A stretch of 64,000 nucleotides of DNA from Boswellia sacra (taxonomy: Eukaryota > Streptophyta > Magnoliopsida > Sapindales > Burseraceae). Below, in pieces: positions 18,753 to 31,275 of the stretch. The stretch's first letter is position 1; every line of letters begins with the position of its first letter. The stretch spans positions 62,001 through 126,000 of the forward strand of contig SNVD02007176.1 of NCBI GenBank assembly GCA_013180625.2, written 5' to 3'. A model generated the notes under the pieces. That model was given only the letters and a program-made list of their open reading frames with translations, did no database searches and was not told the origin of the DNA. The translations under genes were made by a program, and so were the position numbers.

Positions 18753-19111
18753 TTTTGTATTGATATATCAGAAAAAATAGTACTTGGATATTATTACACA
18801 TTACTTTAAACAAATCAAAGTACATATTGAAGAGATTAAAGAGTACGCATTACTTTTATTGGAAAAAGTACAGATTCAAATCAAACAATTACTACTAATT
18901 GCATTACTTAAAATGTTAATGCAGAACAAAAGGGTTGGGTTGGGTTGGAATTGTGAAGTGATTAAAAAGAGAGAGACAGATCGATGAGAAACAAAAGAGT
19001 AATTAACATTGATATCCCTATGGTTTGGCCAAAGTAACACTGACCTCTTGACTTTTGGTAAAGTGACATGAAGATCCCCATTAGTCAACTGTCGTTACAC
19101 CCTCTGTTATC

Positions 19112-20114
19112 AGAATCTAAATCTTAGGGGTCAATTGGTCATTTAAAAACTTGATTGTTAAAATTTTATCTTGGATTTTGAAGTCTGTAAACTTCCATAC
19201 CTCTGCATCCAAGTTGAGTCCTTTTTTACAGATATACAATATTCGGCTACTTATAATTTCCTCAAAAAGTGGCTTGAACCTGAACTTTGCACATTTTATC
19301 AAAGCAATATTGTGAGTTTACGATGGAAAACATAGGTTTTCAAAAATATTCCCAAAAATTACGACGTATACATGTGCAACTTGTAAACCTTTTCAGTTAT
19401 GAAATTGTTTACTGTAACGAATATTTGACTATATATTATCTTATATCTAATGTGATTTGATCAATTTCAGTTGCATTATTGATTGGCAGTGGAGTCCACA
19501 GTTCACATCAACTGACATAAGTAAGGAGTCATTAGATTAGAAAGCTGTAGAAATCCATGCATGTCTGTAATTTCCAATAAAAATGATGTTAGTAATTATA
19601 ATTTGTATGAGAACATGCTTTATCTTAAAAACCATTTATTTCTTGTCTTGAAATTTTTTGTAAGAAAATGACATCGAAAAATTTTGCAGTAATCATTTAG
19701 TCAGAGGAACCATCAGCAAAATGTCCAACCGGACAATTTCACTAAACATATCATTAAAAATGGAAAAAGAAATCACTTGCATAAAATTGTCCAATAGTTA
19801 AAGATGCAAAGACAAGAAACAGAACATAATAATGTAAATATCAAATAAAAACTAAACAAAGTAAAGAAGGTTCACCTGCTGATGTAATTGGATATTAAAA
19901 AGAATCTTGCAACTTGGGAGTAACTTTCTATTGTATATCTCAAAGTATTCTGTCAACCACAATAGATGTGTGGGGCTTTCAATAATTCAACATAAGAGAA
20001 CAGAATATTGACACCCAAATATTTCATTATTATAACATTGATTTCAAAATCCAAGACAAAATTTTAAGAATCAAGTTTTTAAATGACAAATTTACCCTAA
20101 GATTTAGATTCTAG
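19112..20114. mobile_element. ~1.0-kb element bounded by 74-bp inverted repeats (MULE/MITE-like)
   Basis: Left 19112-19184 (agaatctaaatcttaggggt ... tggattttgaagtc) is the near-perfect inverse of right 20041-20114. The interior has no transposase. No convincing target duplication is seen. The sequence at 19,015-19,105 (cctatggtttggccaaagta ...) resembles a common plant dispersed repeat and is present on the left only. The right end abuts the tandem array directly. Confidence 0.65.
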
Positions 20115-20118
20115 TAGC

Positions 20119-23100
20119 ACTTTTTTCTTTTTTACTAATAAGATCCCAATTTTTGATGTAAATTCATATTCCCTCCTAATGTAAGTGTCATGAAACAAGT
20201 GGTAAGTCTATTACTATAACGTGCAACTCTATTATTATAAAAGAAGAAATTTGTCTTTCATAGTTATGTTGATGTGGTATAAGAATCGGATAAAAATTTT
20301 GTAACATAAATTCTAAAGATAGTGACAACATGTTTGCCGTGACGTGATACTCATTCATTAATCGTATAGTCATACTAATGTGATGTGGTACGGTTAGTTT
20401 CATGGAGGTGGAACGATCTTTTACTCCACACATTTTCTATGTTGTGGCTCATAGCCACGTTATTCAATCAAATAGCACCAAAACATAAGAAATTTCAAAC
20501 GGATGGGACTTCCAAGATATTACATTCCAATGCACTACTATATATAACCATATACAATCCATTTTTTTCAAACTTTTTCATATAGCACAAATTAATAAAT
20601 GAATTATAGAGAATAAGAAATGATAATCACTTACTTGATGGTGAAATTTCCAAACATGGACTTAAATCATGCATGTTAGCTCGTATTTATTGTCTCTTGC
20701 TTGCCAATTTTTTAAGCAAATAAAGTACTTTGTAAATTTGTTATGAAGTTCAAACATGCCTATTCTCCAAAAAAGTTTGCAGCTCCATCATCATGTAATC
20801 AATTTATTTTACAAATAATGAGTTCTAATCAATATTTATTATCCTTCCGATCATTTCTCAATCAAATGATGATAACACGTGAAAGGGAAGAAAATGCAAA
20901 TTGTTTTATCATTGGGTTTTGAACTACTAGGCGATCCAAATCTCTGAGATTAATTCGTCACAGGTTGATATTTAAATAGCCTGTGAAATGGATATACCTC
21001 TATATGTGTGTGTGTGTGTGTGTGCGTGTGTGTGTGTGTCTGTGCCTGTGTGTTGCATGTCCCTCGCTCGATGTTAATTTAAAATTTTAAAAAGTTAGAA
21101 TATATTAATAAGACCTTCTAGTGTATCAATTTTATGTATTCCATTTAGAATATTGAAAATTCTAACTTTAAACATTCTTTAGTTGTACGTGGTAAATCAT
21201 GATCAACATGATGCAATTCTTTTATTATAAGTCAAAATTTAATTATTTTATTCAATCAATAGTTCATTGTTCTTAATTATAAATAAAACTCCAACATTCT
21301 TAATTCATGTGAGAAAACACTATTCTCTTTTTTACAAATAAAATTCCAGTTTTTCATGTAAATTCATATTCTCTCCTATTGTAAGTGTCATGAAACAAGT
21401 GGTAAGTCTGTTACCATAAAATGCAAGTCTATTAGTATAAAACAAGAAATCTGTATGTGGTATAAGAATCAGATAGAAATTTTGTAACATAAAGTCTAAA
21501 GATCGTGACAACATGTTTGGTGTGCTGTGACACTCATTTATTAATCTTAAAGTCATACTAATGAGATGTGGTGCGATTAGTTTGGTGGAGGTTGAACGAT
21601 CTCTTACTCTTCACATGTTTTCTATGTTGTGGCTCCTAGCCACGTTATTCAATCAAATAGCACTGAAACATAAGAAATTTCAAACGGATAGGTCCTTCCA
21701 AGATATTCCATTACAATGCACTACTATATATAACCATATTCGATCCTTTTTTTTTCAAACTTTTTCGTATAGTACAAATTAATAAATGAATTACAGAGAA
21801 TAGGAAACGATAATCACTTACTTGACGGTCAAATTTCCAAACATGGTCTTAAAACATGCATTTTAGCTCGTATTTATTGTCTCTTGCTTGCCATTTTTGT
21901 TAAGCAAATAAAATATTTTGTAAACTTGTTATGAAGTTTAAACATGCCTATTCTCCCAAAAAATTTGCAGCTCCATCATCATGTAATCAATTTATTGCAC
22001 AAATAATGAGTTTTAATCAATGTTTATTGTCCTTCCGACCGTTTCTCAATCAAATGATGATAAGACGTGAAAGGGAAGAAAATGAAAATTGTTTTATCAT
22101 TAGGTTTGGAACTACTAGGTGCTCCAAATCTCTGAGATTAATTCGTCACAGGTTGATATTTAAATAGCCTGTGAAATGGATATACCCTTTATATGTGTGT
22201 GTCTGTCTGTGTTTGTGTATGTGTGTTGCAAGCCTCTCGCTAGATGTTAATTTAAAATTTTAAAAAATTAGAATATATTAATGAGACCTTCCAGTCTATC
22301 AATTTTATGTATTCTATTTAGAATATTGAAAATTCTAACTTTAAACATTCTTTAGTTTTACTTGGTAAATCATGATCAACATGATGCAATTCTTTTATTA
22401 TAAGTCAAAATTTAATTATTTTATTCAATCAATAGTTCAATGTCCTTAATTATATATCAAACTCCAACATTCTTAATTCCTATGAGAAAACACTATTTTC
22501 TTTTTTACTATTAAAATTCCAATTTTTCATGTAAATTCATATTCTCTCCTAATGTAAGTGTCATGAAACAAGTGCTAAGTCTATTACTATAAAACGCAAG
22601 TCTATTAGTATAAAACGAGAAATTTGTCTTTTATAGTTATGTTGATGTGGTATAAGAATCAGATAAAAATTTTGTAACATAAAGTCTAAAGATCATGACA
22701 ACATGTTTGGTGTGATGTGATACTCATTTATTAATCTTATAGTCATACGAATGTGATGTGGTACGAATAGATTGATGGAGGTTGAACGATCTCTTACTCT
22801 CCACACGTTTTCTATGTTGTGGCTCCTAGCCACGTTATTCAATCAAATAGCACCAAAACATAAGAAATTTCAAACGGATGGGTCCTTCCAAGATATTCCA
22901 TTACAATGCACTACTATATATAACCATATTCAATCCATTTTTTTCAATCTTTTTCCTATAGCACAAATTAATAAATGAATTATAGAGAATAGGAAACGAT
23001 AATCGCTTACTTGATGGTCAAATTTCCAAACATGGTCTTAAAACATGCATGTTAGCTCGTATTTATTGTCTCTTGCTTGCCATTTTTGTTAAGCAAATAA

Positions 23101-26100
23101 AGTATTTTGTAAACTTGTTATGAAGTTTAAAAATGCCTATTCTCCCAAAAAATTTGCAGCTCCATCATCATGTAATCAATTTATTGCACAAATAATGAGT
23201 TTTAATCAATGTTTATTGTCCTTCTCAGCGTTTCTCAATCAAATCATGATAACACGTGAAAGGGAAGAAAATGAAAATTGTTTTATCATTAGGTTTGGAA
23301 CTACTAGGTGCTCCAAATCTCTAAGATTAATTCGTCACAGGTTGATACTTAAATAGCCTGTGAAATGGATATACCCTTTATATGTGTGTGTCTGTGACTG
23401 TGCCTACATCTGTGTGTTGCAAGGCCCTCGCTCGATGTTAATTTAAAATTTTAAAAATTAGAATATATTAATAAGACCTTCTAGTATATCAATTTTATGT
23501 ATTCTATTTAGAATATTGAAAATTCTAACTTTAAACATTCTTTAGTTTTACGTGGTAAATCATGATTAACATGATGCAATTCCTTTGTTATAAGTCAAAA
23601 TTTGATTATTTTGTTCAATCAATAGCTCAATATTCTCAATTATAAATCAAACTCCAATATTCTTAATTCATGTGAGAAAACTCTATTTTCTTTTTTACTA
23701 ACAAAATTCTAATTTTTAATGTAAATTCATATTCTCTCCTAATGTAAAGTGTCATGAAACAAGTGGTAAGTCTATTACTATAACATGCAAGTCTATTATG
23801 ATAAAACAAGAAATTTGCCTTTTATAGCTATGTTGATATGGTATAAGAATCAGATAAAAATTTTGTAACATAAAGTCTAAAGATAGTGACAACATGTTTG
23901 GTGCGATGTGATACTCACTTATTAATCTTATAGTCATACGAATGTGATGTGGTACGATTAGTTTGATGGAGGTTGAACAATCTCTTGCTCTCCACATGTT
24001 TTCTATGTTGTGGCTCCTAGCCATGTTATTCAATCAAATACAACAAAAACATAAGAAATTTCAAATGGATGGTTCCTTGCAAGATATACCATTGCAATGC
24101 ACTACTATATATAACCATATACAATCCATTTTTTCAAGCTTTTTCATGTAGCACAAATTAATAAATAGGTTACAGAGAATAGGAAATGATAATCACATCC
24201 TTGATGGTCAAATTTCCAAACATGGCCTTAAATCATGCATGTTAGCTTGTATTTATTGTCTCTTGCTTGCCATTTTTTTAAGCAAATAAAGTACTTTGTA
24301 AATTTGTTATGAAGTTTAAACATGCCTATTCTCCAAAAAAGTTTGCAGCTCCATCATCATGTAATCAATTTATTGTACAAATAATGAGTTTTAATCAATA
24401 TTTATTGTCCTTCTGATCGTTTCTCAATCAAATGATGATAACACGTGAAAGGGAAGAAAATGCGAATCGTTTTATCATTGGGTTTTGAAGTACTAGGCGC
24501 TCCAAATATCTGAGATTAATTCGTCACAGGTTGATATTTAAATAGCCTGTAAAATGGATATACCCTTTATGTGTGTGTGTGTATGTCTGTGTGTCTGTGT
24601 GTGTGTCTGTGTGTGTGTCTGTGTGTGTGTGTGTGGGTGTGTGGGTGTTGCAAGTACCTCGCTCGATGTTAATTTAAAATTTTAAAAATTTAGAATATAT
24701 TAATAAGACCTTCTAGTGTATCAATTTTATGTATTCTATTTAGAATATTGAAAATTCTAACTTTAAACATTCTTTAGTTTTACGTGGTAAATCATGATCA
24801 ACATGATGCAATTCTTTTATTATAAGTCAAAAAGTAATTATTTTATTCAATCAATAGTTCAATGTTCTTAATTATAAATCAAACTCCAATATTCTTAATT
24901 CATGTGAGAAAACACTATTTTCTTTTTTTACTAATAAAATTTCAATTTTTCATGCAAATTCATATTCTCTCCTAATGTAAGTGTCATGAAACACGTGGTA
25001 ATTCTATTACTATAACATGCAAGTCTATTATTATAAAACGAGAAATTTGTCTTTTATAGTTATGTTGATGTGGTATAAGAATCAAATAAAAATTTTGCAA
25101 CTTAAAGTCTAAAGATCGTGACAACATGTTTGGTGTGATTTGATACTCATTTATTAATCTTACATTCATACTAATGTGACATGGTACGATTAGTTTGATG
25201 GAGGTTGAATGATCTCTTACTTTCCACACGTTTTCTATGTTGTGGCTCCTAGCCACGTTATTCAATCAAATACCACCAAAACATAAGAAATTTCAAACGG
25301 ATGGGTCCTTCCAAGATATTCCATTACAATGCACTCCTATAAATAACCATATTCGATCTTTTTTTTCAAACTTTTTCATATAGCACAAATTAATAAATGA
25401 ATTACAGAGAATAGGAAACAATAATCGCTTACTTGATGGTCAAATTGCCAAACATGGTCTTAAAACACGCATGTTAGCTCGTATTTATTGTCTCTTGCTT
25501 GCCATTTTTGTTAAGCAAATAAAGTACTTTGTAAATTTGTTATGAAGTTTAAACATGCCTATTATCCCAAAAAAATTCCAGCTCCATCATCATGTAATCA
25601 ATCTATTGTACAAATAATGAGTTTTAATCAATGTTTATTGTCCTTCCAAGCGTTTCTCAATCAAATGATGAAGACACGTGAAAGGTAAGAAAATGAAAAT
25701 TGCTTTATCATTGGGTTTCGAACTACTAGATGCTCCAAATCTCTGAGATTAATTCGTCACAAGTTGATATTTAAAAACCTTGTGAAAGGGATATACCCTT
25801 TAGATGTGTTTGTGTGTGTGTCTGTGTCTGTGTCTGTGTGTTGCAAGCCCCTCGCTCGATGTTAATTTAAAAGTTTAAAAAATTATAATATATTAATGAG
25901 ACCTTATAGTATATCAATTTTATGTATTCTATTTAGAATATTGAAAATTCTAACTTTAAACATTCTTTAGTTTTACGTGGTAAATCATGATCAACATGAT
26001 GCAATTATTTTGTTATAAGTCAAAATTTAATTATTTTATTCAATCAATAGTTCAATGTTCTTAATTATAAATCAAACTCCAATATTCTCAATTCGTGTGA

Positions 26101-26226
26101 GAAAACACTATTTTCTTTTTTGCTAATAAAATTCCAATTTTTAATGTAAATTCATATTCTCTCCTAATGTAAGTGTCATGAAACAAGTGGTAAGTCTATT
26201 ACTATAACATGCAAGTCTATTATTAT
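20119..26226 (+). repeat. Tandem array of ~1.19-kb units, first part (units 1-6a)
   Basis: Marker aattcatattctctcctaat recurs at 20161, 21361, 22534, 23724, 24957 and 26149, giving periods 1200, 1173, 1190, 1233 and 1192. Units are head to tail and highly similar by eye. Each holds ccacgttattcaatcaaata, a TATA-like ctactatatataacca, a catgcatgttagct box, and a TG-rich microsatellite of variable length (for example 21,007-21,050; 24,570-24,648). Unit 6 is interrupted by the Copia insertion at 26,227. Short ORFs recur but no known domain is seen. Confidence 0.95.
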
Positions 26227-26397
26227 TGTTAAATCTCTATATAAGAATTTAGGATTGTGTTCCTATTAGATACATATTTGATTCTCTCTTTCCTATTTTA
26301 TTTCCCCTTATTGTGCTATATATATGTACACCTATTTACAATGGAATACACACAAAAATATTTCTCCTAAACTTGTTTCTACCTCTCTCTCTCAACA
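26227..26397 (+). repeat. 5' LTR of the Copia element
   Basis: 171 bp, TG...CA ends. It contains tgctatatatatgtacacct, a TATA-like stretch, and a CT-rich end. Confidence 0.95.
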
Positions 26398-26410
26398 TGG
26401 TATCAGAGCC
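26398..26410 (+). promoter_or_regulatory. Primer-binding site (initiator tRNA-Met)
   Basis: TGGTATCAGAGCC immediately downstream of the 5' LTR, complementary to the tRNA-iMet 3' end. The stretch 26,411-27,015 is untranslated leader. Confidence 0.9.
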
Positions 26411-27015
26411 TAATATCGTTCCATCAAATCCATCCTAAATTCCATAAACCCCAAACACAGTCACTGTTCGTTACTGTTTATCGTCAGAGTTACTGTTCAT
26501 CATCGGCCACCGCCGCATCACCCATCACCGAATATATCAACTTGTAGATCGGGCTGTCCCCATAATTCTTCCCTTCATCACCGTCACCAAAATCTCACCG
26601 AAAACCCTTCAAATCGCCCAAAAACTGTTCGTCACTTTACTGTTCATCACCCATAACTGTTTCTGCCTAAAGCCAAATCAGCCACCCCTGGTCAGTGGTG
26701 ATAATCACCGCCTGCACGTCCGAGATCGCCGGTCATCGACGACCAAAAGTCCTCTGCCTCCGCTAGAAAACTCTGCCGAAAAAATTTTCCGATCACCGAA
26801 AAATCTGCTGCTTGGTTCAAATATGGCCGGAAATCACTCTATTAAAGTCACCGGTCATTGGTGAACAAAACCTCTCTGTCTGTGTTTAAAAACAAAAAAA
26901 AAGTTTGGTAAAAAATTTTTCCGGCAACCGCAAAAATTTTTCGGAAAAATTTTTTGATCGTCGAAAAACTGCAGTCTCACCTGAATCTGATTGAAAAATT
27001 GTGTTTGAGGTTTCC

Positions 27016-28242
27016 ATGGCTTCTCAACCGTCCTCTAATCCTCCCGAAGTTGGTGGTTCCATCACAGCCATAAAATTGAATGACTCCTATTATAAGTTAT
27101 GGGTAAAAGCAGTAACCAAATATTTGATTGGTCAAGGGAAACATAATTATCTTACACAAGATCCTCCATCGTCTGATTCAAAGGAGTATGCTAAATGGAT
27201 TCAGGAAGATAATTTGATTACTATATGGTTGTGGAACAGTATGGAGCTATCATTTGCGGCAACTGTGATGTGGGTTGATACTACCAAAGAGTTGTGGAAT
27301 TCACTTCAAGATAGATTTGGCGGCTCTCAAAATGTCTCTAACATTTTTTATGTTTACTCTACTTTATTTTCTTGTCAGCAAGGTGCTAGAACGTTAAGTG
27401 AATATTTAGGAGAAATCGAAGGATTAATGGGTGAGCTTAACTCTTATCATCCTGTTACTACTGATATTGAGACATTACGTAAACAACGAGAAGAATTATT
27501 TATTGTTAAGTTCCTGTCTAGATTAAATCCTATCTATGAAAGTGCTAAGAATAGTATCTTGACTGAGAAATATCTCCCAAGTCTTAAAACGGCATATGCT
27601 CGACTCCAACGGTTACCCACCTCTCAACATAATCAAGAAGTCTCTGCCTTAATTGTGTCTGGTAGTCGAGGTAGAGGATCCTTTTCTGGACGGAGTAGAG
27701 GGCGTGTTAGAGGTCGAGGTGGAAGAGTTCCTTGTTCCTATTGTGGTAAACTTAATCATCCTTCAGAAAAGTGTTGGGATAAGTTTGGAAAACCTGAATG
27801 GCCAAATCAAAGTTCTGAGGAGCGTCTTTTCGTTGGTAATTCATCTAACTCTCATGCTCCACATTCTGTGCAGTCTGCTCAGAAATCTGAAAGTCAACCA
27901 GCCGGTGAGCCTTCCGCTTCCTTAGTCCAAACAGGTAGGTCCACTGCCTTATTTTCTTCTTCGAACCCACATCATTGGATTATAGACTCTGGAGCTTCTT
28001 CTCACATGACTGGTAATGATTCTCTTTTTAGTTCATTTGTCCCTTCTAACAAACAATCATCAGTCGTTCTTGCTGATGGTTCTAAAACCCAAGTACAAGG
28101 GTCTGGAACCATTCGTACATCTAGTTTTCATTTATCTTTGGTGTTATATGTTCCTAGATTTCCTGTTAATCTTTTATCCGATAGCCAGTTAACTAAGAAT
28201 TTAAATTGCTCAGTCACTTTTTTTCCATCCTATTGTATTTTT
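27016..28242 (+). pseudogene. Copia gag and protease region
   Basis: The ATG at 27016 (MASQPSSNPP) opens a long frame. It has the UBN2-type gag region (SYYKLWVKAVTKYLIGQGK; WNSMELSFAATVMWVDTTKE), then a Gly/Arg-rich stretch and a CX2CX4HX4C zinc knuckle (CSYCGKLNHPSEKC, about 27,730-27,780). The aspartic protease motif WIIDSGASSHMTG follows at about 27,976-28,014. The frame ends at TAG 28243-28245, where relatives carry a Gln codon just before D-L-G-x-R-K-M-I-G. Gag packages the RNA in cytoplasmic particles; protease processes the polyprotein. Gag itself looks intact. Confidence 0.92.
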
Positions 28243-28245
28243 TAG

Positions 28246-29256
28246 GATCTTGGTATGAGGAAGATGATTGGTGGCGGGCATGAAAAGAATGACGTTTATC
28301 ACTTGTTTGAAGCACTTTTGTCCTCTTATACAGCTCTTACTCCTTCTGTCTCTCCAGAACAATGGCATTATCGTTTAGGTCACCCTTCAAATAAATTGCT
28401 TCAGCATATGGGTTTTTCTAGTCCAACTCAAATTGAATGTGAGTCTTTTCAGTTAGGTAAACATTCTCGTTTTTCGTTTCGTAGTCGAGTCAATAAAATT
28501 AGTGACCAGCCGTTTAATTTGGTTCACTCAGATGTATGGGGTCCTTGTCGAGTTACCAACAGTCATGGGTTTAAATATTTTGTATTCTTTGTGGATGATC
28601 ATTCTAGAGTTACTTGGTTGTATTTGTTAAAAGATTGATCTGAGGTCCCTAGTATGTTTCAAATGTTTTACAATGAAATAAAGACTCAGTTTGGTATTTC
28701 TATTAAAGTTTTACGTTATGATAATGCTTTACAATATACTTCTTCCTCGTTATCTATTTTTTGTAGCACTAATGGGATCTTACATCAAAAATCATGTGTT
28801 TACACCCCTCAGTAGAATGGAGCTGCTGAGCGAAAAAATAGACATTTGTTAGATGTGGCTCGAACTCTGTTATTTCATATGAAAGTCCCATCAAAATATT
28901 GGGGAGAAGCTTTACTTACCGCCTATTACCTCATTAATCGGGTTCCTTCTTCTGTCCTTAATTTTTAGTCTCTGTACTCCATCTTATTCCCTAATCAACA
29001 TGCTTTTCCTCTTCCTCCTCGTTTTTTTGGTTGTGTTTGTTTTTTCCATCTTCATAGGGTTTCTGATAAACTGTCTCCTCGGTCCACCAAATGTATTTTC
29101 CTTAGGTATTCTAGAACTCAGAAAGGTTACAAATGTCTTGACCCTTGCTCGGGAAAAACTTTTGTCAGTGCAGATGTCACCTTTTTTGAGTCCACACCAT
29201 ATTTTTCATCGAGTGGTTCTAGATTTGATACTGGTCTAGTTGATCCTCCAATATCG
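28246..29256 (+). pseudogene. Copia integrase region, four stops counting its 5' boundary
   Basis: Same frame as gag. It starts KMIGGGHEKNDVYHL, then WHYRLGHPSNKLLQ of the HHCC zinc-binding domain. The second Cys pair reads CESFQLGK instead of the usual C-x-x-C, so a zinc ligand is lost. Catalytic core: VHSDVWGP, DDHSRVTWLYLLKD, and AAERKNRHLLDVARTLL around the usual Glu. Stops at 28636-28638 (TGA), 28813-28815 (TAG in the P-Q-x-N-G motif) and 28966-28968 (TAG) follow the boundary stop at 28243-28245. Integrase would insert the cDNA; this copy cannot be expressed as one protein. Confidence 0.9.
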
Positions 29257-30641
29257 GTGTCAGTTCTACCGTGTCCCTCAACTCCACCGCTCCTAGTTTA
29301 TTCTAGGCAAAAACCACATCAATCGCGTGCTACACAAGATGATTTACCGCCCACTGATCTGCCGGTCACTCAAGCTTCTACTTCTACTCCAGATCTGACT
29401 CCTCCTACAAATGAGTATTCCGATCTTGATCTCCCTATTGCTCTTCGCAAAGGTACTAGAAATTCTCAGAGGTATCCTATCTCTCAGTTTATCTCTTTTA
29501 ATGCCTTATCATTGTCTGCTCGCTCCTTTGCTTTGTGTTTGTCTATGGTTTCTATTCCTAAAAATTACCAGGAAGCTTTGGCTCATCCTGGCTGGAGGAA
29601 AGCTATGGAAGATGAGATGTCAGCTCTCTGTGATCGTGGTACATGGGAGTTACAAAAATTACCAGACGATAAAGAAGTGGTTGGTTGTCGTTGGGTCTTT
29701 GTTATCAAATATCATCCTGATGGTACTATTGAACGCTTAAAAGCTCATCTTGTTGCTAAAGGGTACACTCAAACTTATGGTGTTGACTATGGTGAGACTT
29801 TTTCTCTTGTTGCCAAACTCAATTCAGTTCGCATTCTCATTTCCCTCGCTGTGTTTTTGGCTGGCCCCTCTTCCAGCTCGATGTCAAAAATGCCTTCTTG
29901 TATGGTGATTTACACGAGAAGGTTTATACGGAGCAACCACCTGGATTTGTTGCTCAGGGGGAGTTAGCCAACTCTGTTTGTAAGTTACAAAAGGCTATTT
30001 ATGGTCTGAAGCAGTCACCTAGGGCATGGTTTGAAATATTGAGTGGCGTTTTGTCTTCGATCAACTTCTCCCGTTGTCAATCTGATCACTTAGTATTTGT
30101 TAAACATACAAGATCAGGTATTGTTATACTTGTGGTGTATGTAGATGATATCATTGTGACTAGAAGTGATTCTAATGGCATAGAAGAAGTAAAAAGACAT
30201 CTAAAGACACATTTTCAAACAAAAGACTTGGGGCAACTCAGATACTTTCTTGGTATTGAAGTTTTAAGGAGTAGAGAAGGTATCATTTTGTCTCAGAGAA
30301 AGTATGTGCAAGACTTACTTGATGAGACGGGTATGTCAGGATCTAAGCCAATAAAGACCCCTATGGATCCTAGTGTAATATTGGATGGTGACAGCAGTCC
30401 AGATTTTGAAGATAAGAAAAGATATAGAAGTCTTGTGGAAAAGTTGATTTATCTTACTGTCACTAGACCTGATATTACTTTTGCAGTGAGAGCAGTTAGT
30501 CAGTATATGCAAAATCTGAAGAAGATCCATTGGGAGGCGGTATGTAGAATTCTACGATATCTAAAACAGTCCGTTGGTAAAGGAATTCTTTACAAGAAAG
30601 GTAAAGAGTTGGACATTGTTGGGTATTCTGATGTTGATTAG
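29257..30641 (+). pseudogene. Copia reverse transcriptase region, one frameshift
   Basis: The first part (29,550-29,850) reads AMEDEMSALCDRGTWELQKL and VGCRWVFVIKYHPDGTIERL. A one-base change near 29,855-29,870 shifts the frame, and it continues from about 29,870 as VKNAFLYGDLHEKVY, KAIYGLKQSPRAWFE and the catalytic box LVVYVDDIIVTRSDS (about 30,130-30,175). Then come LRYFLGIEVLRSREGIILSQ and the RT connection. Stop TAG at 30639-30641 replaces the Trp expected in S-D-x-D-W-A-G. Reverse transcriptase copies the element RNA. Confidence 0.92.
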
Positions 30642-31094
30642 GCTGGATCCGAAACTGATAGGAAGTCCACAAGTGGATATTGTACCTTCTTGGGAGGCAA
30701 TCTAATGACTTGGAGAAGCAAGAAACAAAATGTAGTTGCAAGATCTAGTGCAGAGGTAGAGTATCGTGCTATGGCTCATACAACATGTGAGATTATGTGG
30801 GTCAAGAATTTCTTAACTGAGATTGGAATTGATTTAAAAAAGCCATCAAAAATGTTTTGTGATAATATGGCTGCAAAATAAATTGCTAGCAATCCAGTTT
30901 TCATGAAAGAACTAAACACATCGAAGTAGATTGTCACTTTGTTCGTGAGACTGTAATGAGTGGAGAGATTATCACTCCTTATGTTAAGTCTGAAGACCAA
31001 ATTGGAGATCTTTTTACCAAGGCAGTTCATAAAGGAGTTTTTCTTCATCTATGTTCCAAGTTGGGTATCGAGAATATCTATGCTCCAACTTGAT
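30642..31094 (+). pseudogene. Copia RNase H region, broken
   Basis: Continues in frame: DRKSTSGYCTFLGGNLMTWR, SKKQNVVARSSAEVEYRAMA and CEIMWVKNFLTEIG, then stop TAA at 30879-30881. A frameshift follows near 30,900, and the tail reads TKHIEVDCHFVRE and DQIGDLFTKAVHKGVF to the final stop just before the purine tract. RNase H would remove the RNA strand during cDNA synthesis. Confidence 0.9.
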
Positions 31095-31100
31095 GGAGAG

Positions 31101-31270
31101 TGTTAAATCTCTATATAAGAATTTAGGATTGTGTTCCTATTAGATACATATTTGATTCTCTCTTTCCTATTTTATTTCCCCTATTGTACTATATATATGT
31201 ACACCTATTTATAAAGGAATACACACAAAAATATTTCTCCTAAATTTGTTTCTACCTCTCTCTCTCAACA
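31101..31270 (+). repeat. 3' LTR of the Copia element
   Basis: 170 bp, TGTTAAATC...CTCAACA, nearly identical to the 5' LTR and followed by the second ATTAT. Confidence 0.95.
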
Positions 31271-31275
31271 ATTAT

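Larger units (their letters stand above)
26227..31270 (+). mobile_element. Copia LTR retrotransposon, 5,044 bp, with ATTAT target duplication
   Basis: LTRs are 26227-26397 (171 bp) and 31101-31270 (170 bp), both starting TGTTAAATC and ending CTCTCAACA. I count four substitutions and one indel between them. The 5-bp duplication ATTAT stands at 26222-26226 and 31271-31275. The tRNA-Met primer-binding site follows the 5' LTR directly, and a purine tract (gatggagag) precedes the 3' LTR. Gene order protease-integrase-RT-RNase H marks it as Ty1/Copia. Many stops and frameshifts make it non-autonomous. It is inserted into unit 6 of the tandem array. Confidence 0.97.

Noticed and set aside
18613..18825. 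Minus-strand ORF upstream of synthase exon 1
   Set aside because: Composed mainly of a translated AT microsatellite.
20188..20433. Small ORFs in array units as genes
   Set aside because: Overlapping ORFs on both strands recur in near-identical DNA, with no domain or codon bias that I can see. Kept only as a finding to test.
21007..21050. TG/TC-rich tracts as a CRISPR-like or minisatellite array
   Set aside because: Simple dinucleotide repeat, no spacers; the organism is a plant.
27653..27925. Second ORF overlapping Copia gag
   Set aside because: Out-of-frame shadow of the Gly/Arg-rich gag stretch.
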